A DNA stretch of 64,000 nt from CAZVGZ01 sp964627605 (GCA_964627605.1 CAZVGZ010000006.1:43348-107347); one strand, 5' to 3'. Shown: positions 37,801-45,091, counted from the first letter of the stretch. The notes: generated from the sequence alone by a model not told the origin. Numbers and translations: made by a program.

Positions 37801-39089
37801 CATCTGGAATATGGCGCGTCTCCTCAAGAGCGCCGAGGAATGACAGTTGGCGAGAACCGACTTTCGATGACTCGCTATGGGCGGTGGCTTCGATGGGGCG
37901 GATGATAACGGTAGATTCTCTGCAATCCCAGTTTACAGCGCCTGGAGTCAGGCCCATCTGGGACGCTTCTGGGACCGACACGATCTTTATTCGGGGCAAT
38001 ATCCAGATTCCGCCTGGCTGGGGCAGTCTGCCTGAAGAGCTTATCGGACCGGAGCAGCCCAAGCCTGTGGTAAACAGTATCATTTTGCGGATTACCGCCG
38101 ATGACGACTATAGGGTGTTCCTTAATGGCAACCCGACCACAGCCATGCAGAACCCATCTGGAAGGGTGGATTGGCCCAGGGTATCGCGATTCGAGCTTCT
38201 TAAGGACCAGATGTTCAGCGGAGACTCGCTCAACACAATCGCGATTATTGCGCGAAACGAGACGAGGATCAACCGTTCTCCGAACAGCGACCCGTCCACA
38301 TACGGTTTGATGGCGGAGCTTGTCATTGAGACCGAAATACCGTTTGATGCCTACCGCGAGCTTTACAAACCGCCGGTAGAAGAGATAGTGTATGAGTGCT
38401 CTCTGACGCTCGCCGATTCATCTATGATGGCAGACACACTTGTGTTCCCGACGCCGTCCGATGTGGCGATGTACTCCGACTGCCGCTGCCGAGAGCTTGA
38501 GGCGTTCTGGACGGACTCATTGAAGGTGCTGCCGAAGCTGGCACTATTCAGATCAGAAGCCGCCCGGCTGGACTCAGAACTGGTCGAGCTACGCCGCGAA
38601 GTTGATCAGCTTGTGGAGGCTGCCCTACCGCCAGAACCAGAACCCGTGCCATCGCCTCCAGCACAGGCACCGTCGGCAGGCGATAGCGAGGGCTCAGCGC
38701 CTGAAAACTCCGAGACAGACCAAGCGGCTGAACCTGAAACCAACAACGAGGGTGGTGCCGAAACCTCGTCAGACGGAGCTGAGCCCCAAGCTGGTGACAC
38801 ACCAGATGAAGGTGCTTTAGAGGAGACGACTCCGGGCGAAACTGCCGACGATGAAAGCGCTGCAGACGAGACGTCTTCGGACGAAAGTGGCGATGCTGAG
38901 GCTGACACTGAGAGCCAGCCCGCATCCGAAGGTGAGCCTGAAGCATCAGGTGACGCAGGTGATGCTGATGAACAGCCATCGGCTGAGGAGGCACCGTCGG
39001 CAGGCGATAGCGAGGGCTCAGCGCCTGAAAACTCCGAGACAGACCAAGCGGCTGAACCTGAAACCAACAACGAGGGTGGTACCGAATAG
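34872..39089 (+). CDS. Very large secreted TPR protein 3 with acidic repeat tail
   Basis: The protein (1405 aa) has a signal peptide (about 1-25), TPR-type repeats through about residue 340 ('FQLAKAFQDTGQHLEAAQAF', 'ALYTLADDL'), and long helical and coiled-coil regions to about 960. A beta-rich module follows (about 975-1160, 'WREPTFDDSLWAVASMG', 'NSIILRITADDDYRVFLNG') that looks like a galactose-binding/jelly-roll domain. After a Cys-containing helical stretch comes a low-complexity Glu/Ala/Ser/Pro tail (about 1250-1405) carrying a 92-bp direct repeat. It is directly abutted to protein 2. No homologue was recognised; it is probably a periplasmic scaffold. Confidence 0.72.
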   Translation: MIRRVAQRVCLSLILGMCAVVIAAADEDPLSPNQFRMIQALDNYLEQFPTGENAKEFEMLKADYYIEFGQFQRGINDFARWLNRADLTQDNRAYAHERCMGATDNLKDYAQKEIWARRMAVADVPEASQRKAKDFIFLSGFQLAKAFQDTGQHLEAAQAFERLAVKNPDHEEAPQALSVAAQEYEIAGEKRRAALTFERLYYTYPDYTFPGGQPSLEALNQAAAIYFTDLGDLRHYADVVERILAADSNHEEKITFLLNLSKVYGDIKDYSNAIRIRQDFISAFPNDERSAEIRWDIIALQREAGLAEQALATLRDFVMQNPGDRRAIEALYTLADDLMDSYTSRRRDSDDRRAQGQSVMASEFAIQASEFQMSARDYFIQAYSLNDSLSNIEGHATDDHHARLSAVQVARMDSAIYAKVSFADSNTFSSDSAAKWESLTTLRDIYLKVANYGVPSTTFFSLYQRSKALEDYGHAYLNQQRPDTAITEPEIFQTITTNGLSGRYYELAVDDYQKNVIDYYEANREQVESVAEDTTYLDWVTRARQRIEGLPALRDSLQRDVISYEANLLVLTVTESLLRQIEEAWVKISSDPERQQIYQEKPYIEFAHRQSIFDQFVAPVINGRNEADTSAYIPAFGLIIRDGVQFGYDSVWVTYQQDRLRGIYGTTSRYHDRVSYMGVDAMAERARISLSQSAEFLVTDALNVPRFDASRIPPMPESPSSTPPEMPPPPAQYAGQNPTEFIPIWAKEDKDAALAYVAVLRGFGNKIKRWKRSLNNYRRASQRRKDTIERLKEEQAESGRQFIETLKLRNVEFRDEVGLNHRYRAAAENVVSHARDSYKHDIAFGDSVGYAETQRRAVRDSALEYSANSSAAFDSVRGQVEELFNHYKSQADTMSEAAGIGFTMVNNLVQAFSAFEDSFAASSMRGYQYIYDGKDSLFNVGIEHPHVLRAIERLKALDPTFLVQTIAKTYTISTEDTSGIWRVSSRAPRNDSWREPTFDDSLWAVASMGRMITVDSLQSQFTAPGVRPIWDASGTDTIFIRGNIQIPPGWGSLPEELIGPEQPKPVVNSIILRITADDDYRVFLNGNPTTAMQNPSGRVDWPRVSRFELLKDQMFSGDSLNTIAIIARNETRINRSPNSDPSTYGLMAELVIETEIPFDAYRELYKPPVEEIVYECSLTLADSSMMADTLVFPTPSDVAMYSDCRCRELEAFWTDSLKVLPKLALFRSEAARLDSELVELRREVDQLVEAALPPEPEPVPSPPAQAPSAGDSEGSAPENSETDQAAEPETNNEGGAETSSDGAEPQAGDTPDEGALEETTPGETADDESAADETSSDESGDAEADTESQPASEGEPEASGDAGDADEQPSAEEAPSAGDSEGSAPENSETDQAAEPETNNEGGTE
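38665..38756 (+). repeat. 92-bp direct repeat, copy 1
   Basis: Identical over 92 nt to 38989-39080, with an offset of 324 nt (108 codons, in frame). It encodes APSAGDSEGSAPENS followed by the acidic segment of the tail. The exact identity, including synonymous positions, points to a recent duplication or gene conversion. Confidence 0.9.
38989..39080 (+). repeat. 92-bp direct repeat, copy 2
   Basis: Second copy of the repeat at 38665-38756. It lies at the very end of the 1405-aa gene and finishes three codons before the stop. Confidence 0.9.
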
Positions 39090-39100
39090 TGAGCGGACTA

Positions 39101-39129
39101 TTGCGTCCGCCTGCTCGACGCTCTATTAT
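39101..39129 (+). promoter_or_regulatory. Possible promoter before the small secreted protein
   Basis: TTGCGT (39101-39106), a 17-nt spacer and TATTAT (39124-39129, five of six consensus bases). It lies just after the 1405-aa gene stop. The -35 is weak. Confidence 0.4.
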
Positions 39130-39198
39130 GGTATGCGGCGGGCATGTTGAGGGATGCTCGCTCTGCAAAGCCGGATTTTTTTAGGAGGTAGGTCAGAC

Positions 39199-39483
39199 TT
39201 GAGGCGTGCACTATTCATTGTGCTGGTAACGCTGGGGATAGCGATTCTCCCCGACCCGGCACCCGCTCAGGTTTTCCGTGCAAAACCTCCTGCTGTCTTG
39301 ACTGTAACACGAAGGCGCGATCCCGACTTTGAGCAGATCAAATTTCTGTCGGCGCAGCGGTCGTTCCAGACTGAACTCAGAACACAGCTGCTAACGGCGA
39401 ACGTGATAATCAGGAAAGGCAGATCGGTGACGCCTATGCCCACACTGGGAGAGCTGACCGAGCCGACCAACGTCACACCTTGA
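39199..39483 (+). CDS. Small secreted protein, unknown
   Basis: A 94-aa protein reads from TTG 39199, chosen because a strong AGGAGGT ribosome site (39183-39189) lies 9 nt upstream and the reading then begins with a clean signal peptide (MRRALFIVLVTLGIAIL...PAPAQ). The earlier ATG 39154 has no such site. The mature part (about 70 aa) is basic, with no known domain. It lies between the giant TPR gene and exbB, so it may be part of the same envelope complex. Confidence 0.6.
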   Translation: MRRALFIVLVTLGIAILPDPAPAQVFRAKPPAVLTVTRRRDPDFEQIKFLSAQRSFQTELRTQLLTANVIIRKGRSVTPMPTLGELTEPTNVTP

Positions 39484-39503
39484 ATTTGGTTACACCAACG
39501 CGG

Positions 39504-39532
39504 TTGACGTGCCGCAGCGGTGGGGTTACATT
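39504..39532 (+). promoter_or_regulatory. Possible promoter for the exbB-exbD-exbD-agmX set
   Basis: TTGACG (39504-39509), a 17-nt spacer and TACATT (39527-39532). It lies after the small secreted gene and before exbB, and would leave a leader of about 125 nt. It could allow the motor genes to be made separately from the TPR genes. Confidence 0.45.
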
Positions 39533-39665
39533 CGCCCTCGATTTTTAGGGTGGTCGTTGCGCCCCACCTGTTCTTAGGGAGATGTCGAACATGCGAAATG
39601 CCGAAATAGTCGGTGCAATCACAACTCGTAGGGTCTTGCCAGTCACTAAGGCCCGGGAGGGGGCA

Positions 39666-40460
39666 ATGCGATCTTCGTCGTGGATAGTAATTTTGTTGGT
39701 GGCTCTGTGCGCAGTGGCCATCGTCGTTACCCCGGACATGGCCTTCGCCCAGGATGAAGGCGGAGGGGCTCCCCAGACCAAAGCAGAGTTGGAAGCTGCG
39801 GTGGTGGGGACGGTGATTGCTGGCTTTATGAAGGATTTCAAGCCGAGTAATACCGGTGCTTTCCTGTTCCAGTACATGATCGTCATCATTTTGGCCTCAG
39901 GGCTTGCAGTGGCTTTTGAGCGGTTCTTCACGATCGTTATCAAGGCGGCTCGTGTGAACGGCGAGAAGTTCACCATGGAGATTCTGTCGCTTGTGGACAA
40001 AAAGGATTACGATCGGGCCGTTCAGCTATGCGACCAGTCACCTGGCGGAGCGATCCCTGTGCTCACCAAAGTTGGTCTTCTGGCTGCACAGCAGCAGTTG
40101 GGTGCCAGGGCTGTTCAGGACGCCATCGACCATGAGACGCTCATGATTATGTCCAGCATAACCAAGCGGCTGTCTTGGGTGAGCGTTCTGGCTGGAATCG
40201 CCACTCTCGCTGGCCTCATGGGCACGATCTTCGGCCTTATGTATACGTTTGCTGGATTGACGCTGGTTAAGAATCCGAAAGCCAAAGCTGACGCGCTGGC
40301 TGGCGGTATCGCCACGGCTATGAACACAACTCTGTTCGGGCTGATTGTGGCCATTCCGCTCACGCTGATTCATCAGTATCTGAGCCAGGCCAGACAAGGG
40401 CTGGTTGATGATATTGACGAGAATAGCGTCCTACTGATTCAGGCGCTCACAAAAGGTTAG
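39666..40460 (+). CDS. exbB: MotA/TolQ/ExbB-family proton channel protein
   Basis: The protein (264 aa) has a hydrophobic N-terminal segment resembling a signal peptide ('VILLVALCAVAIVV'...AFAQ) and three further membrane helices: 'GAFLFQYMIVIILASGLAVA', then 'VLAGIATLAGLMGTIFGLMY' and 'AMNTTLFGLIVAIPLTLIHQ', the two conserved blocks of the family. It pairs with ExbD/TolR proteins to form a proton-driven motor in the inner membrane. ATG 39666 is preceded by GGGAGGGGG; a start at 39582 adds 28 residues without support. One channel gene is followed by two ExbD genes. Confidence 0.88.
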   Translation: MRSSSWIVILLVALCAVAIVVTPDMAFAQDEGGGAPQTKAELEAAVVGTVIAGFMKDFKPSNTGAFLFQYMIVIILASGLAVAFERFFTIVIKAARVNGEKFTMEILSLVDKKDYDRAVQLCDQSPGGAIPVLTKVGLLAAQQQLGARAVQDAIDHETLMIMSSITKRLSWVSVLAGIATLAGLMGTIFGLMYTFAGLTLVKNPKAKADALAGGIATAMNTTLFGLIVAIPLTLIHQYLSQARQGLVDDIDENSVLLIQALTKG

Positions 40461-40471
40461 GACACACCATG

Positions 40472-40524
40472 CTGTCCGGTGGACGCCTGCGCTCCTTTGA
40501 GAGGGGCGCAGGCGAACTGGACAG
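40472..40524 (+). other. Intercistronic hairpin between exbB and the first exbD
   Basis: A 12-bp stem (CGCCTGCGCTCC 40484-40495 with GGGGCGCAGGCG 40503-40514, one G-U pair) sits inside an outer CTGTCC/GGACAG pairing (40472-40477 and 40519-40524). No T tract follows; AGGTAGGA, the ribosome site of exbD, comes immediately after. It may protect upstream mRNA or set the ExbB:ExbD ratio. Confidence 0.7.
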
Positions 40525-40539
40525 AGGTAGGATACCAAT

Positions 40540-41112
40540 ATGCCAGGCATAGCGCCGTCAAAGATTGCGAATAAGGGCAAGCGGCCGACAGAGAAAGTGA
40601 AGAAACTTGATCTTACCGTCATTATGAATTTGATGGTGATCTTGATTCCAGCTCTGTTGGCTCAGCAGGTTACCGACTATGCGCTCCACGAGGTGGAGTT
40701 CCCCACTCAGGCTGGACCGGCTAAGCCAGGCGAGGGTAGCGACGAGCCAGAGGAAAAACCAGCAGAGCAGATCAAGCTGAAACTTCAGTTGAATACCGAC
40801 CAATCGGTGATGATAATCAACGGCAAAGCGATTGGGACCGATGGGCAACTGCTTGTTCCAGCAGCTGGAGATGTGCCTGACTACGAGGCGATCAACAAAG
40901 CTCTGACCGAGGAGAAGGAGAATCGGCCCAAGGGCAAGAACTATGCCGATGCCGATCAGATCACAATTGTCGCTCCGACGACGTTTCCGTATCAGGATAT
41001 CATCCGGATTTTGGACGCTGTTAGGTTCCATCCTACCAAGGAAGACCCGAATAGCGGTGCGCGGTTGGACCTGTTCCCGATAATCAGCCTGTCACCAGGT
41101 TCGATCGGGTAG
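40540..41112 (+). CDS. ExbD/TolR-family protein 1 (Asn at the proton-carrier site)
   Basis: The protein (190 aa) has a short cytoplasmic N-terminus, one membrane helix (about 24-42) and a periplasmic domain with the TolR/ExbD pattern ('LQLNTDQSVMIINGKAIG', 'ITIVAPTTFPYQDIIRILDA'). In ExbD/TolR the helix carries an essential Asp ('PFIDVM...'). Here the matching position is Asn30 ('LDLTVIMNLMVIL'). The following gene, also ExbD-like, keeps Asp. An Asp-to-Asn exchange at this site is reported to inactivate ExbD/TolR motors, so this copy is probably structural rather than proton-carrying. Confidence 0.82.
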   Translation: MPGIAPSKIANKGKRPTEKVKKLDLTVIMNLMVILIPALLAQQVTDYALHEVEFPTQAGPAKPGEGSDEPEEKPAEQIKLKLQLNTDQSVMIINGKAIGTDGQLLVPAAGDVPDYEAINKALTEEKENRPKGKNYADADQITIVAPTTFPYQDIIRILDAVRFHPTKEDPNSGARLDLFPIISLSPGSIG

Positions 41113-41136
41113 GACCATAATGGAGATTTCGGACCG

Positions 41137-41619
41137 ATGCTAATTGCCTCAAAAGCGAAGAAAAAACCAGAGGATGACAAAGACTTAGACATCACGTCCC
41201 TCATGGACGCTATGACTATCGTTCTGGTCTTCCTGCTCAAACAGTACGGCTCTAACGTCGTTGAGATTGCTGACGGTTACAAGCTGCCCAAAGCCGAGAC
41301 TCGCCTAGAGGTTGAAGAGATGATGCAGCTTCAGGTCCGAGGAGTGGGCAAGGGACTGCTGACCTACCGCATCGCCGACATGCCTGAGCAGACTGTGCGC
41401 CGGGGGCAGGACGGCAGCTACAGCACGTTTGTCAAAGCGATGAAGGAGCACAAGAAAATCGTTGACGCCGCTATGGCGGCAGACGAGGAGCAACGAGGAG
41501 CCATCAATGTAATTGGCGACGGGTCGTTGGATTACGAGATGCTCTTGGATGTCATGAAAAGCTGTGCTGTTGCGGGGTTTTATAAGATCAAGCTGATCGC
41601 TGAGCCCGAGTCAGGATGA
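41137..41619 (+). CDS. ExbD/TolR-family protein 2
   Basis: The protein (160 aa) has one membrane helix (about 19-37) with the conserved Asp24 ('LDITSLMDAMTIVLVFLLKQ') and a periplasmic ExbD-type domain ending 'MKSCAVAGFYKIKLIAEPES'. It is expected to be the proton-carrying partner of the ExbB channel. It follows the Asn-containing ExbD by 24 nt and precedes the AgmX-like gene. Confidence 0.85.
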   Translation: MLIASKAKKKPEDDKDLDITSLMDAMTIVLVFLLKQYGSNVVEIADGYKLPKAETRLEVEEMMQLQVRGVGKGLLTYRIADMPEQTVRRGQDGSYSTFVKAMKEHKKIVDAAMAADEEQRGAINVIGDGSLDYEMLLDVMKSCAVAGFYKIKLIAEPESG

Positions 41620-41674
41620 TGGTTTTGCTAGCATTCCAATCAGACGACATTTCATACCAGCAAGGGGATATGTC

Positions 41675-42832
41675 ATGAGTGCTGAACAGACAGCTGCACC
41701 CGCTCCCGCCAAAGCGGCGGTCGGTGGCACTGGATTCCCCACCGAACTCAAAAGGCACATGTTCACGGGGGTGGACATGCGGCTGGTGTCGATCGGTTCC
41801 ATATCGCTTGTCTTGCACCTCCTTATGGTGATGTTGGTCGCTGGTCACGAATGGAAAGACCCGACAGCGGATTGGACAGCAGAAGATCTGATGAAGGCGC
41901 AGGCCGTTGTGATGACTACGCTTGATCCGACGGCAGTTGAAGAGCTTGAGGCCGAGCTGGAAGAGCTTTTTTCAGATGTTCTCAATGAAGGGTTTTTCGA
42001 GGAGCTAGCCGAGCAGCAGGTCCAACAGGCACAAGAGGTCGCTCAGCTTCTCAATGAAGCCGCAGCCATGGCTGAAGAGATGGCTGATCTGGGCAACCTG
42101 GCCGATCTTGGTGGCGAGGACTTAGCTGCTTCGTTGGGTGACCTGTCCGATCTGGGAAGCATGGATTTCGGGGCAGATATTGGTGCCGACGCTGGACTTG
42201 AACTCGGCGCAGCGGACGTGCAGATTTTTGCTCAGGTCGAAGGCGGAGCCGTTCGCGGTCGCGCCATCGGCTCAGGTGTGGATATCGCGGCGCTTGGGTC
42301 AAACGTGCAGATTAGCTCGTCGTTCCAAAAGGGCGGAATGTCAGCCGATCAGGCGGCACGGTTGAGCCAGCAGATTAGCGTAGCGCGTTCGAAGCTAGGC
42401 GCAGATTTTCAGATCAACGTCAACCCTGGTCTTACCGGCACTGCCCGCGCGCGGATGCGTGCTGTTGGGCAGGGCGGCGGCTCGACAGGCAAAGCGATCG
42501 CGCTTGAAAGCCTGGCGTTGCCACCAAGCAAGCCTAAGACCGCTGGTGGGCGTTCACTGACCGATGTTGAGCGGCGTGCGGCGCAGTCGGGACAGATGGT
42601 AAGTGCGTGCTACTTGGCTGGTTTGGCTGACAACCCAAGTCTGGCTGGTGTGATTGTGGTTCGCTTCACCATCAACGCTAACGGCAGCGTCTCCAACGTC
42701 AGCATTGCCGATTCCAACTTGGGAAGCCCGGTGGTGGAGGATTGCCTCCAGGCGACAGTGTCGAGTTGGTCGTTCCCAACTGGCCCATCTTCCGAGACAT
42801 TCGACTACCCGTTCACGTTCGAGCCAGGTTAG
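41675..42832 (+). CDS. TonB-like protein with AgmX/PglI C-terminal domain
   Basis: The protein (385 aa) has a cytoplasmic N-terminus, one membrane helix (37-56), an acidic coiled-coil and 'DLGDL'-rich middle (about 80-190), a glycine-rich segment and a C-terminal domain (about 295-385). That domain has the AgmX/PglI pattern: conserved Cys312 and Cys357, 'IVVRFTINANGSVSNVSIAD' and 'WSFPTGP'. This domain occurs in Myxococcus gliding proteins (GltG/GltJ) and in TonB-like transducers. With ExbB and two ExbD it would carry energy to outer-envelope partners, here probably the TPR proteins. AAGGGG precedes ATG 41675. Confidence 0.8.
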   Translation: MSAEQTAAPAPAKAAVGGTGFPTELKRHMFTGVDMRLVSIGSISLVLHLLMVMLVAGHEWKDPTADWTAEDLMKAQAVVMTTLDPTAVEELEAELEELFSDVLNEGFFEELAEQQVQQAQEVAQLLNEAAAMAEEMADLGNLADLGGEDLAASLGDLSDLGSMDFGADIGADAGLELGAADVQIFAQVEGGAVRGRAIGSGVDIAALGSNVQISSSFQKGGMSADQAARLSQQISVARSKLGADFQINVNPGLTGTARARMRAVGQGGGSTGKAIALESLALPPSKPKTAGGRSLTDVERRAAQSGQMVSACYLAGLADNPSLAGVIVVRFTINANGSVSNVSIADSNLGSPVVEDCLQATVSSWSFPTGPSSETFDYPFTFEPG

Positions 42833-42958
42833 AGCACGAAGAGTTTTGGCAGGTATGGTACAGGACCGAGGGAGATGTGGCGGTGGGTGTTGTTGGACCG
42901 CGCCTTGGATGGGCTGGTCAACTTAGCGGGATCTAGAGTTCGCCAAATACAGTAACTC

Positions 42959-43000
42959 AAAGGCCGATGGGGATGCGATTCCCGTCGGCCTTTCCCTTTT
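42959..43000 (+). terminator. Terminator after the Exb/AgmX cluster
   Basis: A 15-bp stem with two G-U pairs (42959-42973 with 42979-42993, loop TGCGA) followed by CCCTTTT. A strong intrinsic terminator placed between the motor cluster and the MoxR gene, so the two are probably separate transcripts. Confidence 0.9.
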
Positions 43001-43034
43001 ATAGGTCACACCTCTAACACGGCTGAATATCGTT

Positions 43035-44018
43035 ATGTCACAGCAATCGGATGTCGCTCTTGCCGAATCACTTACAGAAGCGTTGGGAAGGGTCAGACAG
43101 GAGATAGGCACCGTCGTCGTCGGGCAGAAGGATGTGGTGGAACATCTACTAGTGGGCCTGCTAGCGGGAGGGCACTGCCTTTTGGTGGGGGTGCCTGGCC
43201 TGGCGAAGACACTTCTGGTGCGCTCGTTCGCCCAAGTCTTGGACTTGAGCTTCAACCGCGTCCAGTTTACGCCTGACCTGATGCCCTCGGACATCACAGG
43301 CACGGAGATCATAGAGGAGGACGCCGCCACTGGGCAGAAGAGTTTTAGGTTTCTACCAGGCCCGATATTTAGCAATGTGCTTCTGGCCGACGAGATCAAC
43401 AGGACACCACCACGCACCCAGTCAGCACTTCTGGAGGCGATGCAGGAACACCGCGTCACCGCCGGCGGTGTGACTCATCTGCTCCCCTCACCATTCTACG
43501 TCCTTGCTACGGAGAACCCGATTGAGCAGGAGGGTACATATCCGCTCCCTGAAGCGCAGTTGGATCGTTTTATGTTTATGCTCTGGGTTGACTACCCTTC
43601 AGGTGAGGAGGAGAAGCAGATTGTTCGGTTGACCACCGGCACTGAACATCCACCTCTAGAGTCGGTTCTCACCGGTGAGCAGATACTTGCCGCGCAGGAC
43701 CTGACCCGCCGGGTACCTGCCGATTCCGACGTAATTGACGCTGCCGTGTCGCTCGCCAGGCGTTCCCGGCCTGGTAACGAGGCCCCTGAATTTGTGAAAG
43801 AGTGGGTGGCGTGGGGCGCTGGGCCCCGTGCGTCGCAGTATCTGGTGCTGGCGGCCAAAGCGTTGGCGCTTCTTGAGGGGCGACTTACACCGTCGGTGGC
43901 GGATGTCGAGCGGCTTGCTCTGCCGGTGCTGCGGCATCGGATTGTCACCAGTTTCAACGCCGAAGCAGAGGGCATCGGAACCCCAGAGATTATTGCGCGT
44001 CTGGTTGCTGAGGGGTGA
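43035..44018 (+). CDS. MoxR-family AAA+ ATPase
   Basis: The protein (327 aa) has Walker A at 52-59 (GVPGLAKT), Walker B at 115-120 (VLLADE) followed by 'INRTPPRTQSALLEAMQE', and the MoxR features 'ATENPIEQEGTYPLPEAQLD'. MoxR ATPases act as chaperones for VWA-containing complexes and usually lead operons with DUF58 and Bat genes. Here the Bat genes are 33 kb away, and this gene sits right behind the ExbB/ExbD/AgmX cluster. It is followed by DUF58. Confidence 0.93.
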   Translation: MSQQSDVALAESLTEALGRVRQEIGTVVVGQKDVVEHLLVGLLAGGHCLLVGVPGLAKTLLVRSFAQVLDLSFNRVQFTPDLMPSDITGTEIIEEDAATGQKSFRFLPGPIFSNVLLADEINRTPPRTQSALLEAMQEHRVTAGGVTHLLPSPFYVLATENPIEQEGTYPLPEAQLDRFMFMLWVDYPSGEEEKQIVRLTTGTEHPPLESVLTGEQILAAQDLTRRVPADSDVIDAAVSLARRSRPGNEAPEFVKEWVAWGAGPRASQYLVLAAKALALLEGRLTPSVADVERLALPVLRHRIVTSFNAEAEGIGTPEIIARLVAEG

Positions 44019-44127
44019 CCGTTTTCGCTGTACCACCGCAACGACGCCCCTGGTCCGATGTCGGTACCAGTGCCGAGAAGGGCTGCCAGGGCGTGATGTT
44101 GGCGACAACGTCCAGCTCCAACCTCTG

Positions 44128-45090
44128 ATGTCGGAGCGACAAGAGAACTACAGGCGATTCTTGGACCCACAACTCCTGGCCAAACTATCCAGGCTGGACC
44201 TGGTGGCGAGGATGGTTGTCGAGGGGTTCATCGCAGGCCTTCACAAGAGTCCATTCCACGGCTTTTCCGCTGAGTTTTCCGATCACAGACCATACATGCC
44301 AGGCGATCCCATCCGCCACATCGACTGGAAGGTCTACGGCAAATCCAACAGGCTCTACCTGAAGCGGTATGACGAGGATACCAATCTCCAGGCTTACATC
44401 CTGGTGGACTGCTCGCCCTCGATGCTATACCCGCTGCCGGAAGATGGACTAGAGAGCGACGAAATCGCTAAACTCGACTACGCAAATATGTTGGCAGCAA
44501 CGCTGGCTCACCTGCTAATCCGCCAGCGCGATGCGGTCGGGGCAGCGCGATTCGACGAAGACGTCTATCGCCTGGTGCCGCCGCGGACGACCCCTGGCCA
44601 CCTAAACGCCATCCTTTCAGAGCTGAATATCTCAGATCAGTCTGAGCAATCAGAACGATCGAGGAACCACTCTGCGGTCGCGCTGCACAGGCTGGCTGAG
44701 AGGTTGCGGCGCAAAGGATTGGTGGTCATCATATCCGATTTTCTTACCGATGAGACAGGTTACGATGAGAACCTTGAGATATGGTCATCAGCGCTGAAAC
44801 ATTTCAGGTATCAGGGTCACGACGTGATTCTGTTCCAGGTAATGACGCCTCAAGAGCGGTCGCTCAATTTTGATGGAGCGTGCCTATTCGAGGGGATGGA
44901 GACCGGGCAGAGGATTGGTGCAGATGCCTGGGCGATCCGTGCGGAGTATCAGGATTCTGTCAATAGATTTCTAAGCGATATGGCGGCCTTGTGCCGAAAT
45001 TCGCTCATCGACTTTGCGCCGCTGGTCACGGACCAACCACTCGATGCGGCGCTGTTCCAGTATCTGTCCAAGCGTGGTCGAATGCGCTGA
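44128..45090 (+). CDS. DUF58 domain protein
   Basis: The protein (320 aa) has the DUF58 core 'GDPIRHIDWKVYGKSNRLYL' and a VWA-like fold ('YILVDCSPSML'). It normally forms a pair with MoxR and is thought to bind it. ATG 44128 begins the typical family start 'MSERQENYRRFLDPQLLAKL'; the longer reading from 43828 overlaps MoxR. A 109-nt gap separates it from MoxR. It lies tail-to-tail with the ASKHA gene (1 nt apart). Confidence 0.88.
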   Translation: MSERQENYRRFLDPQLLAKLSRLDLVARMVVEGFIAGLHKSPFHGFSAEFSDHRPYMPGDPIRHIDWKVYGKSNRLYLKRYDEDTNLQAYILVDCSPSMLYPLPEDGLESDEIAKLDYANMLAATLAHLLIRQRDAVGAARFDEDVYRLVPPRTTPGHLNAILSELNISDQSEQSERSRNHSAVALHRLAERLRRKGLVVIISDFLTDETGYDENLEIWSSALKHFRYQGHDVILFQVMTPQERSLNFDGACLFEGMETGQRIGADAWAIRAEYQDSVNRFLSDMAALCRNSLIDFAPLVTDQPLDAALFQYLSKRGRMR

Positions 45091-45091
45091 T

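Noticed and set aside
38548..39168. 206-codon minus-strand frame over the acidic tail region
   Set aside because: The product is His/Arg/Pro-rich low complexity, the mirror of the Glu/Ala/Ser tail and its repeat.
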